The translations under genes and the position numbers were made by a program. DNA of 64,000 bases from NCBI RefSeq assembly GCF_018304965.1, contig NZ_JAGQED010000002.1, forward strand, positions 186,001 to 250,000, given 5' to 3'. Shown here piece after piece: positions 46,109 to 56,800 of this stretch. The notes under the pieces are model-generated. The model ran no database searches and was not told the origin of the DNA. It saw nothing but the letters and a program-made list of their open reading frames with translations. Numbering within the stretch: position 1 is the stretch's first letter; every line of letters starts with the position of its first letter. Source of the stretch: Collimonas antrihumi. GTDB lineage: Bacteria > Pseudomonadota > Gammaproteobacteria > Burkholderiales > Burkholderiaceae_D.

Positions 46109-48073
46109 ATGCAACACACCAACAACACCTTCGCACCGGGCCGCAAGCTCGACGTGGTATGTATCGGCCGTCTCGCGGTGGATCTGTACGCGCAGCAAAT
46201 CGGCGCGCCGCTGTCGGATGTCAGCAGTTTTGCCAAATATCTGGGCGGATCTTCCGCGAATATCGCCTTCGGCTGTGCCAGGCTGGGATTGAAATCGGCG
46301 ATGCTGGCACGGGTTGGCAATGAGCATAATGGCCAGTTTTTGACGGCTGCTCTGGCGGCAGAGGGTTGCGATGTCAGCCAGATCAGGATCGATCCAGAGC
46401 GACTGACTGCGCTGGTGATGCTGGGCTTGAAGGACAAAGATACGTTTCCCTTGATTTTTTATCGCGACAACTGTGCCGACATGGCGCTGGCCGAAGAGGA
46501 TATCGATGAGGCTTTCATCGCTTCCAGCAAGGCGTTGCTGATTACCGGCACTCATTTTTCCACGCAACAGGTGCATCGCAGCAGCAGCCTGGCGCTGGAG
46601 TACGCGCGTCGCAACAACGTTCGCACGGTACTTGATATCGACTACCGGCCGGTACTGTGGGGCCTGACGCAAAAAGGCGACGGCGAGACGCGCTTTATCG
46701 CCAACGATGGCGTAACCGCGCATCTGCAAGGGATCTTGCCGAAATTCGACCTGGTGGTCGGTACCGAGGAAGAATTCATGATTGCGGGCGGCGGCCGGGA
46801 CATCATCGCTTCCCTGCAGGCAGTGCGCGCAGCCAGCCACGCTTCGCTGGTGGTTAAGCGCGGTCCGCTAGGCTGTACCGTAATCCATGGCGCGATTCCG
46901 AAATCGCTGGATGACGGGTTCAACTATAAAGGTGTACAAGTCGCGGTGCTCAACGTTCTGGGTGCAGGCGATGCCTTCCTGTCGGGCTTTCTGAAAGGCT
47001 GGCTGAACGGCGAAGACGATGAAAGCTGCTGCCGCTACGCCAATGCTTGTGGAGCCTTGGTAGTGTCGCGCCATGCATGCGCGCCGGCGATGCCGACACC
47101 GGTCGAACTGGCGTATTTCCTGGAGCATGCCGAGCGCATGCAGCGGCCGGACCAGGATGCACATTTGCAGCGTTTGCATAGGGTTACCGTGCCGCGTAAA
47201 AACTGGGATGAAGTCAACGTATTTGCTTTCGATCATCGCAACCAGTTCTTTGAATTGGCACGTGAATCAGGCGTAGGTGAAGCGCGTTTGCCGCAGCTCA
47301 AGCAGTTGCTGGTGCAAGCCGTTGCGGCTACCGAACAGGCGCTGGGCTTGCAAGGCAAGATTGGCATCTTGTCTGATGATCGTTACGGCCAGGATGCGCT
47401 GAACGCCGCTACCGGGCGCGGTTGGTGGGTTGGCCATGCGGTCGAGTTACCGCTCTCGAATCCGCTGGAATTCGACTACGGCCGCTCGATAGGTTCGCAT
47501 CTGCTGAGCTGGCCCAAGGAACATGTGGTCAAGTGCCTGGTGCAGTTTCATCCGGACGATGCGATCGACAAACGACTGGAACAGGAGGCGCAGATTCGCA
47601 GCCTGTATGACGCGGTGCAGGTCAGCGGTCACGAATTGCTACTGGAGATCATCCCGCCCAAGGAGTTGCCGAAGGCTGACGACACCGTGTTGCGCGGCAT
47701 CAAGCGCTTGTACAACCTGGGCATTTATCCGGAGTGGTGGAAGCTGGAGTCGATGTCGGCGCCGCAATGGGATGCGATCGACCGCCTGATTGCCGAGCGC
47801 GATCCTTATTGCCGCGGAGTGGTATTGCTGGGCTTGGCGGCGCCGGTGGAAGAACTTGCGGCCGGCTTTCGCGCCTCGCGCCACAGCAAGACCTGCCGCG
47901 GTTTCATGGTTGGACGGACGATTTTCCATGAGCCGTCCAAGCGCTGGCTGCAAGGGCAGATAGATGATGCTACGCTGATCCAGCAGGTGCGGACGACTTT
48001 CGAGCAGCTTATCGGTGTGTGGCAAGCCAGCCGCAGTGAAGATCAACCCAACACAGCGGAGCGCGCAGCATGA
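46109..48073 (+). CDS. iolC: Fused 5-dehydro-2-deoxygluconokinase (IolC) and DUF2090 aldolase-like domain (IolJ-type)
   Basis: A 654-residue two-domain protein. Residues about 10-330 are a PfkB-family sugar kinase (YLGGSSANIAFGCARLGLKS; NVLGAGDAFLSGF with GAGD at 285-288, Asp288 catalytic) that phosphorylates 5-dehydro-2-deoxygluconate. Residues about 355-640 are DUF2090 (VFAFDHRNQFFEL around 371-383), expected to act as the 5-dehydro-2-deoxyphosphogluconate aldolase giving malonate semialdehyde and DHAP. Bacillus carries the functions as separate iolC and iolJ of different family; the fusion is common in proteobacteria. It overlaps iolD by 4 bases. Confidence 0.92.
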   Translation: MQHTNNTFAPGRKLDVVCIGRLAVDLYAQQIGAPLSDVSSFAKYLGGSSANIAFGCARLGLKSAMLARVGNEHNGQFLTAALAAEGCDVSQIRIDPERLTALVMLGLKDKDTFPLIFYRDNCADMALAEEDIDEAFIASSKALLITGTHFSTQQVHRSSSLALEYARRNNVRTVLDIDYRPVLWGLTQKGDGETRFIANDGVTAHLQGILPKFDLVVGTEEEFMIAGGGRDIIASLQAVRAASHASLVVKRGPLGCTVIHGAIPKSLDDGFNYKGVQVAVLNVLGAGDAFLSGFLKGWLNGEDDESCCRYANACGALVVSRHACAPAMPTPVELAYFLEHAERMQRPDQDAHLQRLHRVTVPRKNWDEVNVFAFDHRNQFFELARESGVGEARLPQLKQLLVQAVAATEQALGLQGKIGILSDDRYGQDALNAATGRGWWVGHAVELPLSNPLEFDYGRSIGSHLLSWPKEHVVKCLVQFHPDDAIDKRLEQEAQIRSLYDAVQVSGHELLLEIIPPKELPKADDTVLRGIKRLYNLGIYPEWWKLESMSAPQWDAIDRLIAERDPYCRGVVLLGLAAPVEELAAGFRASRHSKTCRGFMVGRTIFHEPSKRWLQGQIDDATLIQQVRTTFEQLIGVWQASRSEDQPNTAERAA

Positions 48074-49944
48074 GTGCAGCCAAAACCATACGCCTGACCA
48101 TGGCGCAAGCGCTGGTGCGCTATCTGGCGGCCTTGCGCGTCGATACGGTGGAGGCAGGTAACGATGTGCCTTTGTTTGGCGGCGTGTTCTCGATTTTCGG
48201 CCACGGCAATGTGGCCGGCCTGGGCGAGGCTTTGTATCAGCACCGGGAACAATTGCCGACTTATCGCGCGCACAACGAGCAAGCCATGGCGCACGCAGCA
48301 ATCGCCTATGCCAAAACTCATATGCGCCGACGCATGATGGCCGTCACCAGTTCGATCGGGCCGGGCGCCACCAATCTGTTGACCGCTGCTGCGCTGGCCC
48401 ACGTGAACCGCCTGCCGGTGTTGCTGCTGCCGGGCGATATCTTTGTCTCGCGACGTCCGGACCCGGTATTGCAGCAGGTGGAAAATTTCCAGGATGGCGG
48501 GGTTTCCGCCAACGATGCGTTCAAGCCTCTTTCTCGTTATTTTGACCGTATCTACTATCCGGAGCAGTTGCTGACAGCGTTGCCGCGGGCGATCCAGGTG
48601 TTGACCGATGCCGCCCAATGCGGCCCGGTGACATTGGCCTTGCCGCAAGACGTGCAAACCATGGCCTACGATTATCCGGTCGATTTTTTTGCGCCGAAAG
48701 CGGTGAAATTCCGCGCGCAGGGACCGGCAGCGGACGAGTTGCAGGCGGCACTCGAATTATTGAAAAATGCCAAACAACCTTTGATCATAGCCGGTGGCGG
48801 CGTCCTGTATGGCGAGGCGACCGAAGCGCTGCGTAGTTTTGCCGAAAAACATGCGGTGCCGGTGGCGGAAACGCAGGCAGGGAAAAGCGCCTTGGCCTGG
48901 CGTCACCCCTTGCAGGTGGGCGCGCTCGGCGTGACCGGCTCGCCGGCGGCGAATACCTTGGCGCGAAAGGCTGATGTCGTGATTGCGGTGGGCACGCGTC
49001 TGCAAGACTTCACCACCGGCTCGCACTCTCTGTTCGGCCAGGCGAAACTGCTCAGCATCAATGTCAATGCGGTCGATGCTCTCAAATGGCAGGCAACGCC
49101 GATGTTATCCGATGCGCGTTTAGGCCTGGCTGCTTTGTCGCAAGGCTTGAAAGACTGGCGCGCCAGCACGGCCTGGCACGCGTTGGCGCTGGAACAGGCC
49201 AACTCGTGGCGTGCTACCGTCGACAAAATTACCGGCAGACGTGAAATTGAAGCACCGGCGCTGCCCTATGACGGCGAGGTGATCGGCGCTGTGCAGCGCT
49301 CCAGCATCGATTCTACCGTGCACGACATCGTAGTCTGTGCCGCCGGTACTTTACCGGCCGAGCTGCACAAACTGTGGCGCACCTCTACCCCCGGCGGCTA
49401 TCACGTCGAGTACGGCTACTCCTGCATGGGTTACGAAATTGCCGGCGGCCTCGGTGTCAAGATGGCGCAGCCGGACCGTGACGTAATCGTGATGGTGGGC
49501 GACGGCAGTTACCTGATGATGAATTCGGAGATCGCCACATCGGTCATGCTGGATAAGAAATTGATCATCGTGGTGCTGGATAACCGCGGCTACGGTTGCA
49601 TCAACCGCCTGCAACAGGCGTGCGGTGGCGCGCCATTCAACAACATGCTTGAAGATTGCCTGCAAGGTCAGCACGGCGCGCCGGCCATCGATTTTGCCGC
49701 CCATGCAAAATCACTTGGCGCATTGGCAGAGAACGTCAAGACCATCGCCCAGCTGGAAGCGGCATTGCAACGGGCACGTGCGGCCGATCGCACCTATCTG
49801 GTATGTATCGATACCGATCCCACGCGCACCACTGAAGAGGGTGGTTGCTGGTGGGAGGTAGCGGTACCGGAGGTGTCGCAGCGGCAGCAGGTGCAAACGG
49901 CAAGAGCCGAATACGAAGAAGCCCGCCACAATCAAAAAGTGTGA
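48070..49944 (+). CDS. iolD: 3D-(3,5/4)-trihydroxycyclohexane-1,2-dione hydrolase (IolD)
   Basis: A 624-residue thiamine-diphosphate enzyme that opens the ring of THcHDO to 5-deoxyglucuronate. N-terminal PYR domain with the activating Glu in YRAHNEQAMAHAA; central domain; C-terminal PP domain with the Mg/ThDP motif beginning at GDG (residues 477-479, VGDGSYLMMNSEIATSV) and ending in VVLDNRGYGCINRLQ. It overlaps iolC (ATGA). A short tandem AGTGTGAACA/AGTGCGAACA lies at its stop. Confidence 0.95.
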   Translation: MSAAKTIRLTMAQALVRYLAALRVDTVEAGNDVPLFGGVFSIFGHGNVAGLGEALYQHREQLPTYRAHNEQAMAHAAIAYAKTHMRRRMMAVTSSIGPGATNLLTAAALAHVNRLPVLLLPGDIFVSRRPDPVLQQVENFQDGGVSANDAFKPLSRYFDRIYYPEQLLTALPRAIQVLTDAAQCGPVTLALPQDVQTMAYDYPVDFFAPKAVKFRAQGPAADELQAALELLKNAKQPLIIAGGGVLYGEATEALRSFAEKHAVPVAETQAGKSALAWRHPLQVGALGVTGSPAANTLARKADVVIAVGTRLQDFTTGSHSLFGQAKLLSINVNAVDALKWQATPMLSDARLGLAALSQGLKDWRASTAWHALALEQANSWRATVDKITGRREIEAPALPYDGEVIGAVQRSSIDSTVHDIVVCAAGTLPAELHKLWRTSTPGGYHVEYGYSCMGYEIAGGLGVKMAQPDRDVIVMVGDGSYLMMNSEIATSVMLDKKLIIVVLDNRGYGCINRLQQACGGAPFNNMLEDCLQGQHGAPAIDFAAHAKSLGALAENVKTIAQLEAALQRARAADRTYLVCIDTDPTRTTEEGGCWWEVAVPEVSQRQQVQTARAEYEEARHNQKV

Positions 49945-49972
49945 ACAAAGTGCGAACATTGCGAGAGAGACC

Positions 49973-50905
49973 ATGACATTTAACGTAAAGATCGGCATTA
50001 ATCCGATTTCCTGGATGAACGATGACTTGCCATCGCTGGGCGGCGAGACGCCGCTGGAAGTGGCGCTGGCCGAGGGCGCGCAAATCGGTTATCGCGGCTT
50101 CGAGCTGGGCAACAAATTTCCGAAGGAACCGGCGGCGCTGGCCGCAGTGCTCGGTAAATATCAACTCGAATGTATCTCAGGCTGGTATTCCGGCCGCCTG
50201 GCGACTGGTTCGGTCGAGGATGAACTTGCCGCTGTCGGCCCGCATCTGCGGTTGTTGGCGGAAAACGGCGCCAAAGTCATGGTGTACGGCGAAGTCGCCA
50301 ATGCCATCCAGGGCCGGCCGGATCCCTTGTACAAGCGTCCGCGGTTCTTGACCGATCTGGAATGGCAGCAATACGCCGACAAGCTGACAGCCTTTGCGCG
50401 CTTTACGTTATCGCACGGCGTGCGCCTGGCTTATCACCATCACATGGGCGCCTATGTTGAAACACCGGCCGATGTCGAGCGGCTGATGGCATTGAGCGGC
50501 GATGAAGTCGGCTTGTTGTTCGACAGCGGCCACATTACGTTTGCCGGCGGCGATCCTCTGAAGGTGCTGGAGCAGCATATCAAACGCGTCTGCCACGTCC
50601 ATTGCAAGGACGTGCGGCCGGCGGTGGTGAAGATGGCGCGCAACGGTAACTGGAGTTTCCTGCAGGCGGTGATCAATGGCGCTTTTACCGTGCCGGGCGA
50701 CGGCACCATCGATTTTGAAGGACTACTGAGGCTGTTATATCGGCATGGCTATGCCGGCTGGCTGGTGGTTGAGGCGGAGCAGGATCCGGCTGTCGCCCCA
50801 AGCTTTCAATATGCCGAGATGGGTTATCGTCATTTGGCTGACCTGGTGAGCGCCATCGAGGCCGGTAGCAAGATCGATAATGTCGACAATGCGGAGGCAG
50901 CATGA
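49973..50905 (+). CDS. iolE: Inosose dehydratase (IolE)
   Basis: A 310-residue xylose-isomerase-like TIM barrel that dehydrates scyllo-inosose to THcHDO. Metal and substrate residues are suggested by GINPISWMNDDLPSLGG at the N terminus, LAYHHHMGAYVETPADV, LLFDSGHITFAGGD, HVHCKDVR and VVEAEQDP, all typical of IolE. GAGAGA precedes the ATG. It shares ATGA with iolB. Confidence 0.94.
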   Translation: MTFNVKIGINPISWMNDDLPSLGGETPLEVALAEGAQIGYRGFELGNKFPKEPAALAAVLGKYQLECISGWYSGRLATGSVEDELAAVGPHLRLLAENGAKVMVYGEVANAIQGRPDPLYKRPRFLTDLEWQQYADKLTAFARFTLSHGVRLAYHHHMGAYVETPADVERLMALSGDEVGLLFDSGHITFAGGDPLKVLEQHIKRVCHVHCKDVRPAVVKMARNGNWSFLQAVINGAFTVPGDGTIDFEGLLRLLYRHGYAGWLVVEAEQDPAVAPSFQYAEMGYRHLADLVSAIEAGSKIDNVDNAEAA

Positions 50906-51696
50906 GTCTGCTCGTCAAAGGTCGCGCGCAAGGGCGGGAAATCGTCAGCGTTACGCCGCAATCGGCGAACTGGCGTTTTGTCGGCTTTGCCGCATATCGG
51001 CTTGCGGCAACAGAGAAGATTCGTTTCGATACGGCTGACCGCGAGATATGTATCGTGGTGCTGCGCGGGGTGGTCAGCGTGCAGGCTGGCGATCATGCAT
51101 GGAAAGAAATCGGTGAACGTCAAAGCGTGTTTGATCAAAGTTCGCCATACGCGGTGTATGTGCCGCACGGCCATGCCGTCGCCGTCAGCGCGCACGGCGA
51201 TGCTGAAATTGCCGTCTGCAGCGCTCCCGGCCATGGTGACCTGAGTGCGCGTCTGATAGAACCAGGAATGGCAAAGCGCTCGGTGCGTGGGCAGGGCAGC
51301 AATACGCGTTATGTGTGTGATATCCTGCCGCAAACCGAGCCGGCCGATCATTTGCTGGTGGTGGAGGTGGTGACGCCGGGCGGCCATTCATCGAGCTATC
51401 CGCCGCACAAGCACGATACCGATAATCTGCCGCAAGAGAGTTTTCTCGAAGAGACCTATTATCATCGCTTGAATCCGCCGCAAGGCTTTGCTTTCCAGCG
51501 CGTGTATACCGACGATCGTTCGCTGGACGAATCGATGGCGGTGGAAAATCACGATGTGGTCATGGTGCCGCGGGGATATCACCCGGTGGTGGCGCCGCAT
51601 GGCTACGATAGTTATTACCTGAACGTGATGGCCGGCCCCCGGCGCGAATGGCATTTCATGAACGATCCGGCGCACGAATGGATGCTGCAGCGCTGA
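50902..51696 (+). CDS. iolB: 5-deoxy-glucuronate isomerase (IolB)
   Basis: A 264-residue bicupin that converts 5-deoxyglucuronate to 5-dehydro-2-deoxygluconate, the IolC substrate. The metal site is read from PPHKHD, the Glu of FLEETYYHRLNPPQG and the His of PRGYHPVVAPHGYDSYYLNVMAG. Last gene of the iol run; the next 140 bases lead into tRNA-Leu. Methylmalonate/malonate semialdehyde dehydrogenase (iolA) is not in this window. Confidence 0.94.
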   Translation: MSLLVKGRAQGREIVSVTPQSANWRFVGFAAYRLAATEKIRFDTADREICIVVLRGVVSVQAGDHAWKEIGERQSVFDQSSPYAVYVPHGHAVAVSAHGDAEIAVCSAPGHGDLSARLIEPGMAKRSVRGQGSNTRYVCDILPQTEPADHLLVVEVVTPGGHSSSYPPHKHDTDNLPQESFLEETYYHRLNPPQGFAFQRVYTDDRSLDESMAVENHDVVMVPRGYHPVVAPHGYDSYYLNVMAGPRREWHFMNDPAHEWMLQR

Positions 51697-51764
51697 TCCG
51701 CAGCCGAATTTGCGACGCCAGCCATGAAGTACGACAATTAATTGCATAAAATCGCAAACTTCGA

Positions 51765-51794
51765 TTGACCGAAACTATCAAATGCACGTATTAT
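51765..51794 (+). promoter_or_regulatory. Promoter of tRNA-Leu
   Basis: TTGACC (51765-51770), 18-base spacer, TATTAT (51789-51794), about 45 bases before the mature 5' end. Confidence 0.65.
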
Positions 51795-51839
51795 TCGGTC
51801 TTCGGAATTGCAGTGAGCCTTACTGGGCTTCGCATTACG

Positions 51840-51924
51840 GCCCACGTGGCGGAATTGGTAGACGCGCATGGTTCAGGTCCATGTGCCGCAAGGTGTGGGG
51901 GTTCGAGTCCCTCCGTGGGCACCA
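51840..51924 (+). tRNA. tRNA-Leu (anticodon CAG)
   Basis: Class II tRNA of 85 bases including an encoded CCA. Acceptor arms GCCCACG and CGTGGGC pair fully; the anticodon stem CATGG/CCATG encloses loop TTCAGGT with anticodon CAG; a long variable arm (TGCCGCAAGGTG region) and T arm with GTTCGAGTC complete the leucine-type fold. It reads CUG codons, abundant in this sequence. Confidence 0.96.
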
Positions 51925-51950
51925 GGTAACTGGTGTTGGAAGTAAAGAGA

Positions 51951-51986
51951 AACCGCATAAACATCAATGTTTATGTGGTTTTTTTT
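51951..51986 (+). terminator. Intrinsic terminator after tRNA-Leu
   Basis: AACCGCATAAACAT (51951-51964) pairs with ATGTTTATGTGGTT (51967-51980) with one G-U pair, followed by a run of eight T. Confidence 0.9.
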
Positions 51987-52154
51987 CTTTTTCCAGAGCA
52001 AAAACTCAATGCGGCTCAGTATGACTCAGTGTCAATTCCTGTGTGTATGAGTTCCAGCAATTATGTTTGGCGCAGCTTCTGCCATACTATTTGTTGTTTT
52101 AGATAAAATGATTGCCGTATCATGTGAAAACAATAACAACCTTGGGCCTCCTCA

Positions 52155-53690
52155 ATGGTATTAATCGTTTCACTTTTGCTGGTCTCTCTGTTCGTCCTCT
52201 GGGGCGCACTGTCACCGCTCAGCATGGCTGCACTGATGCAGTCCGCACTGGGCGGCACCATCGCCAATTTCGGCTGGTTCTACCTGTTGTCGATGTTCGG
52301 TTTCCTGGTGTTTGCGCTCTATCTTGCGTTCGGCCGTTTTGGCGCGATTCGGCTGGGGGGAGAGGATGCCGAACCGGATTTCAGCCGCCATAGCTGGTTT
52401 GCCATGTTGTTTGCCGCTGGCATGGGCATAGGGCTGGTGTTCTGGGGCGTGGCGGAACCGGTTTCTCATTTTGCGACACCGCCTAGCGGCCCTGCCGGTG
52501 GCCCCGAGGCGGCACGGCTAGGTTTGCGTTATGCTTTTTTCCATTGGGGCTTGCATCCGTGGGCTGCGTATTGCGTGGTGGCGCTGGCGCTGGCATTTTT
52601 CCAGTTCAACCGCAATCGCCCGATGTTGATGAGTACCACTTTCGAGCCGCTGATCGGCAAGTATGCGCAAGGTACGCTGGGCAAGGCTATCGATATCCTG
52701 GCAGTGCTGGCGACCGCGATCGGTGTCGCCACTTCGCTCGGTTTCGGCACGCTGCAAATCAGCAGCGGCTTGCACACGGTATTCGGCCTGCCGAATGGGC
52801 TGGCCTTGCAGTTGACAGTGATTGCGGTGGCTGCCGGCTTGTACCTGGCGTCTTCCCTGAGCGGGCTGGATCGCGGCGTGAAAATCCTCAGTAACATCAA
52901 TATGGTGCTGGCATTGCTGCTGATGCTGTTCGTGCTGGTGCTGGGACCGACGCTGTTCATCATGGATGCGCTAACCACCACGCTGGGCGACTACCTGGAC
53001 AGCCTGATCAGCATGAGCATGCGCATGACGCCATTTTCCAAAGACACCTGGATCGCCGACTGGACCTTGTTCTACTGGGCCTGGTGGGTCACCTGGGCGC
53101 CGTTCGTCGGTACCTTCATCGCTCGTATATCGCGCGGCCGCACCATCCGCGAGTTCGTTACCGGCGTGCTGCTGGTGCCATCACTGATCAGTTTCTTGTG
53201 GTTCGCCACGTTTGGCGGCGCTGCACTGCATGGCATCATGTTCGAGCACTTGCCACTGGTCGAGATCGTCAAGCAGGACAGTTCGCTGGCGTTGTTCGCG
53301 CTGCTCCAGCATCTGCCGTGGAGTACGCTGACTTCGTTGATCGCAATTATCCTGGTCTCGGTGTTTTTCGTTACCTCAGCCGACTCCGCCACCTTCGTGC
53401 TGGGCATGATGACCAGCCAGGGTAATCCGGCGCCGTCAGCCAGGATCAAGCTGGCATGGGGCGTGTTGACCGCGCTGATTGCAGCGGTGCTGCTGATGGC
53501 CGGGGGCTTGAAAGGCTTGCAGACGACCTCGATCGTGATCGCCTTGCCGTTCATGATCATCATGCTGATCATGTGCGCCAGCCTGTTCCGCGCCCTGGGC
53601 GAGGAGGCCGACAAGCTGGAGCGCCGGCGCCATGCGCGTGACCGCCTGTTGGAGCGGTTGCTGCGCGAGCGTGAGCAGACACCTTCCTGA
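52155..53690 (+). CDS. BCCT family betaine/carnitine/choline transporter
   Basis: A 511-residue carrier with about 12 transmembrane helices. FAAGMGIGLVFWGVAEPVSHF and WTLFYWAWWVTWAPFVGTFIARISRGRTIREF are BCCT signatures, the tryptophans forming the aromatic cage for trimethylammonium groups. The C-terminal tail (EEADKLERRRHARDRLLERLL) is charged and could take part in osmosensing. The frame is closed by a stop just upstream, so ATG 52155 is the only start, but no Shine-Dalgarno is visible and the protein lacks the short cytoplasmic N terminus many BCCTs have. Transcribed alone. Confidence 0.9.
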   Translation: MVLIVSLLLVSLFVLWGALSPLSMAALMQSALGGTIANFGWFYLLSMFGFLVFALYLAFGRFGAIRLGGEDAEPDFSRHSWFAMLFAAGMGIGLVFWGVAEPVSHFATPPSGPAGGPEAARLGLRYAFFHWGLHPWAAYCVVALALAFFQFNRNRPMLMSTTFEPLIGKYAQGTLGKAIDILAVLATAIGVATSLGFGTLQISSGLHTVFGLPNGLALQLTVIAVAAGLYLASSLSGLDRGVKILSNINMVLALLLMLFVLVLGPTLFIMDALTTTLGDYLDSLISMSMRMTPFSKDTWIADWTLFYWAWWVTWAPFVGTFIARISRGRTIREFVTGVLLVPSLISFLWFATFGGAALHGIMFEHLPLVEIVKQDSSLALFALLQHLPWSTLTSLIAIILVSVFFVTSADSATFVLGMMTSQGNPAPSARIKLAWGVLTALIAAVLLMAGGLKGLQTTSIVIALPFMIIMLIMCASLFRALGEEADKLERRRHARDRLLERLLREREQTPS

Positions 53691-53716
53691 TGCTAATCCT
53701 GATTTTGATCAGTCAG

Positions 53717-53800
53717 GTAGGGTGGGCAGGTTTTTCTGCTCACGCGGAATTCACTCATCAAATGGTTGATGTACCGCGTGGGCATACGTGCCCACCCTAC
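53717..53800. repeat. 84-bp REP-like palindromic element
   Basis: GTAGGGTGGGCA (53717-53728) and TGCCCACCCTAC (53789-53800) are perfect inverted ends; an inner pair TGCTCACGCGG (53737-53747) / CCGCGTGGGCA (53774-53784) has one mismatch. It lies between two convergent genes and may also terminate both. Confidence 0.75.
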
Positions 53801-53825
53801 AAATTCGATATCGCCGTGACTTTGA

Positions 53826-56800
53826 TCAGTTCTTTGCCGGCGCTGCCGGGCAGCCGCGCCAGTTGGTGGCCGCTGGAATCGATTCGCCTTTCATGACCAG
53901 CGTCAGTGCGCCCAGCTTGGCGTTGTCGTTGACCACTGCGCCATACAGCACGAAGCTGCGCGGTCCCATGTAGACCCGGCTGCCGATGTTGACGTGGTCG
54001 ATCTTCATGACCCGGTCTTCGAACAAATGGGTCTGCGGGCAAGCCTGGGCATTCAGTTCGCTGTAATCGCCGATGGTGACGCAATCGAACTCGGTGATGT
54101 CGGTGGTATTCATGTAAACGCCGCGGCCGATACGGCAGCCCAGCACATTCAAGGCCAGCGGCAGCCACGGTGTGCCGCGCAGGTAGTTCATGAAATTCGG
54201 TATCGCAATCCCTTCATACAGATTGGTAACGCCTTCCGAGAGCCAGACGAACGGCGTCCACATCGGGATACTGCACTTCTTGTAGCGTCCGATCAGCAGC
54301 CATTTCAGCGCGGCGATAAAGATGAAAGTGCCGATACCGTACAGCAGCCCGGCAGAGGTGAGCAGGGAGATCACTTCACCCCACTGGCCGGCGCCAGCCA
54401 AAGGCATCAGGTTCAGCACCACGGTATAACCGACCGCGATCACGATCGCATGCGGCGAAACGATACGGAAACCTTCCACCAATGAGCGGCCCAGGCGGCG
54501 CCGGCGCGATGGCCGGAACGTCAAATGTTCGGGGAAGCCGCTGGTTTGCTCACGTGCCGGCAGGTTGATCGGCGGCGAGCCGAGCCAGGTGTCGCCTGGC
54601 TGCATGCGGTGGTTATCCGGAGTACGGGAATGGACGCCGATCAACACGTTTTCCGGCAGGATGCTGCCGTCAGGCACGTAGGCACCGTTACCGACAAAAC
54701 TGCGGCGCGAGATGATGGTTGGCTTCATGGTCATCCAGCCGCCGTCGATTTGTTCATCGCCCAGCAGCACAGCGTCGGCGATGAAAGTGTCGTCGCCCAG
54801 GGTCAGCATGTCAGGCACTACGCCGAGAGCAGTCGAAATTTCGGCATGGCGGCCTACTTTCGCGCCCAGCAGGCGATACCAGAGCGGCGCGTAGACGGTC
54901 GCATACACGCCATGCAGCACACTCAGGCTGGATTCCTGGATCTGGTTGACCAGCCATTTGCTGCAATAGATATTGCTGCGCACCGGCCAGCTGCCGGCTC
55001 GCATGCGCGGCAGCAAGCTCCAGCGAATCCCGGCCGAGAGCAAAGCTGTGCATACGATCAGCACGGCTGTGGCAGGGAAAGCCATGATGAAATATTTGGT
55101 CAGCTGAAACGCCACATTGCCGTTACTTTGCAGCCACGGGAAACGATCGGTATCGTCGAGCCAGTCGATCAGGATGAAGCTGGGGAACACCGGCATGAAG
55201 AACAAGGTGGTGATCAGGAAAGCGCCGAACAGGAAAAATATCGATTCGCCCAGCTGACGCCTGTACGTTACCGGCGGCCGCGGCGGCTTGGAGGCCTTGT
55301 CGAAAGCGCCGACATCGCGCGCCGGCGAGCCGGTCCAGATGCGGCCGGCCGGCACCGCCTGGCCTTCGCTGATGGCGCTCTGACCCTCCACATGGCCGAA
55401 GGCGCCGACATCTGTGTTGCCTTCCATGACGACATAGGAACCGATACAGCTTTCACGCTGCAATGTGATCGGTCCGAGCCACAGTTCGCCATGTTCGACG
55501 CGGGCATTTTCAAAATTGACGGCATTGCCGATGCTCACGCCATCCTCTATGGTGAGCAAATCGTGCGCGCGCAAAGTCATGGAACCGATGATGACTTCGG
55601 AACCGATGCGCGCACCGAGCGCTCTCAACCACCAGCTATACAAGGTCGAGCCGCTCAGCAGGTAAGCCGGCGCTGCCTCGATCAGGCGGTCGGCCAGCCA
55701 CCAGCGGTAGTAGGTGAGGCCCCAGAGCGGGTAACGGCCGGCTTTCAGGCGTCCGGCAATCAGCCATTTTGCGGCAATCGCGATGGCGAATTCAAACAAG
55801 GTAGCCAGCAAGAACACACCGACCGACACCACGATCGCCAAGGTGATGGAGTCACCCGGATCGCCGGTGAAGAAGTGGTAGGTAAAAAACGGCGCCAGCC
55901 ATTGCATCATGCGCATTGCCACCAGCCACGGCACGGCGGCTGCTTGCGCGGCGCCGCAGACCCAACGTTTCAGATCCGACGGCGCGGCCCAGCTGGTGTC
56001 GACTGCGATACCGGCGACCGGCGCTACCGCCAATACCTGAGCGATGCGGCCGACGGTGCGATTCATGTAAATGTCGCGCACTGTCACATGGGCGAAATCG
56101 GGATTGGCGCGCAGTGCGGAGGCGAGTTTGGCCGCGAACAGCGAATGACCGCCGAGATCGTTGAAAAAATCGGCGCTGCGCTGGATAGGCTGGCCCGGGA
56201 ACAGTTTGTTCAGCGCGGCGAACAGCGCTATTTCGGCTGGCGTTTCGGGCGTGTCCGAATCAAGTCCGGCGTGGCCGACACTAATCGCGGCCAAAGGCCT
56301 CGCTTTCAGCGTTTTGCGGTCGATTTTGCCGGAAGTCAGGCGCGGCATCTCCTGCATAGGCTCAAAGAAACCCGGCACCATGTAGGGCGGCAGGCGTTCG
56401 GCCAAAGCACTCCGCAGCACTGCAGGCGCGACTTCGGATCCGCTTTCGGGCACGATGAACGCAATCAGCTGGTCGATGCCGTCTTCCTGGCGCAACACTA
56501 CCGCCACCGTCCCAACGCCCGGCTGACGCGCCAGCACTTCTTCGATTTCACCCAGTTCGACCCGAAAGCCGCGAATCTTCACCTGGTCGTCGGTACGACC
56601 CAGGCATTGAACCCGGCCGTCTGCTTCGATCCGCGCCAGGTCGCCGGTACGGTACAGGCGACGGTCATGGCTGCCGCTCGACCACGGATTTGCCAGGAAT
56701 TTCTCGGCGGTCAGTTCGGGGCGTCCCAGATAACCTTCGGCAACGCCGGGGCCGGTAATGCACAATTCGCCGACTTCACCGCGCGGCAGCAGGAGCAGGC

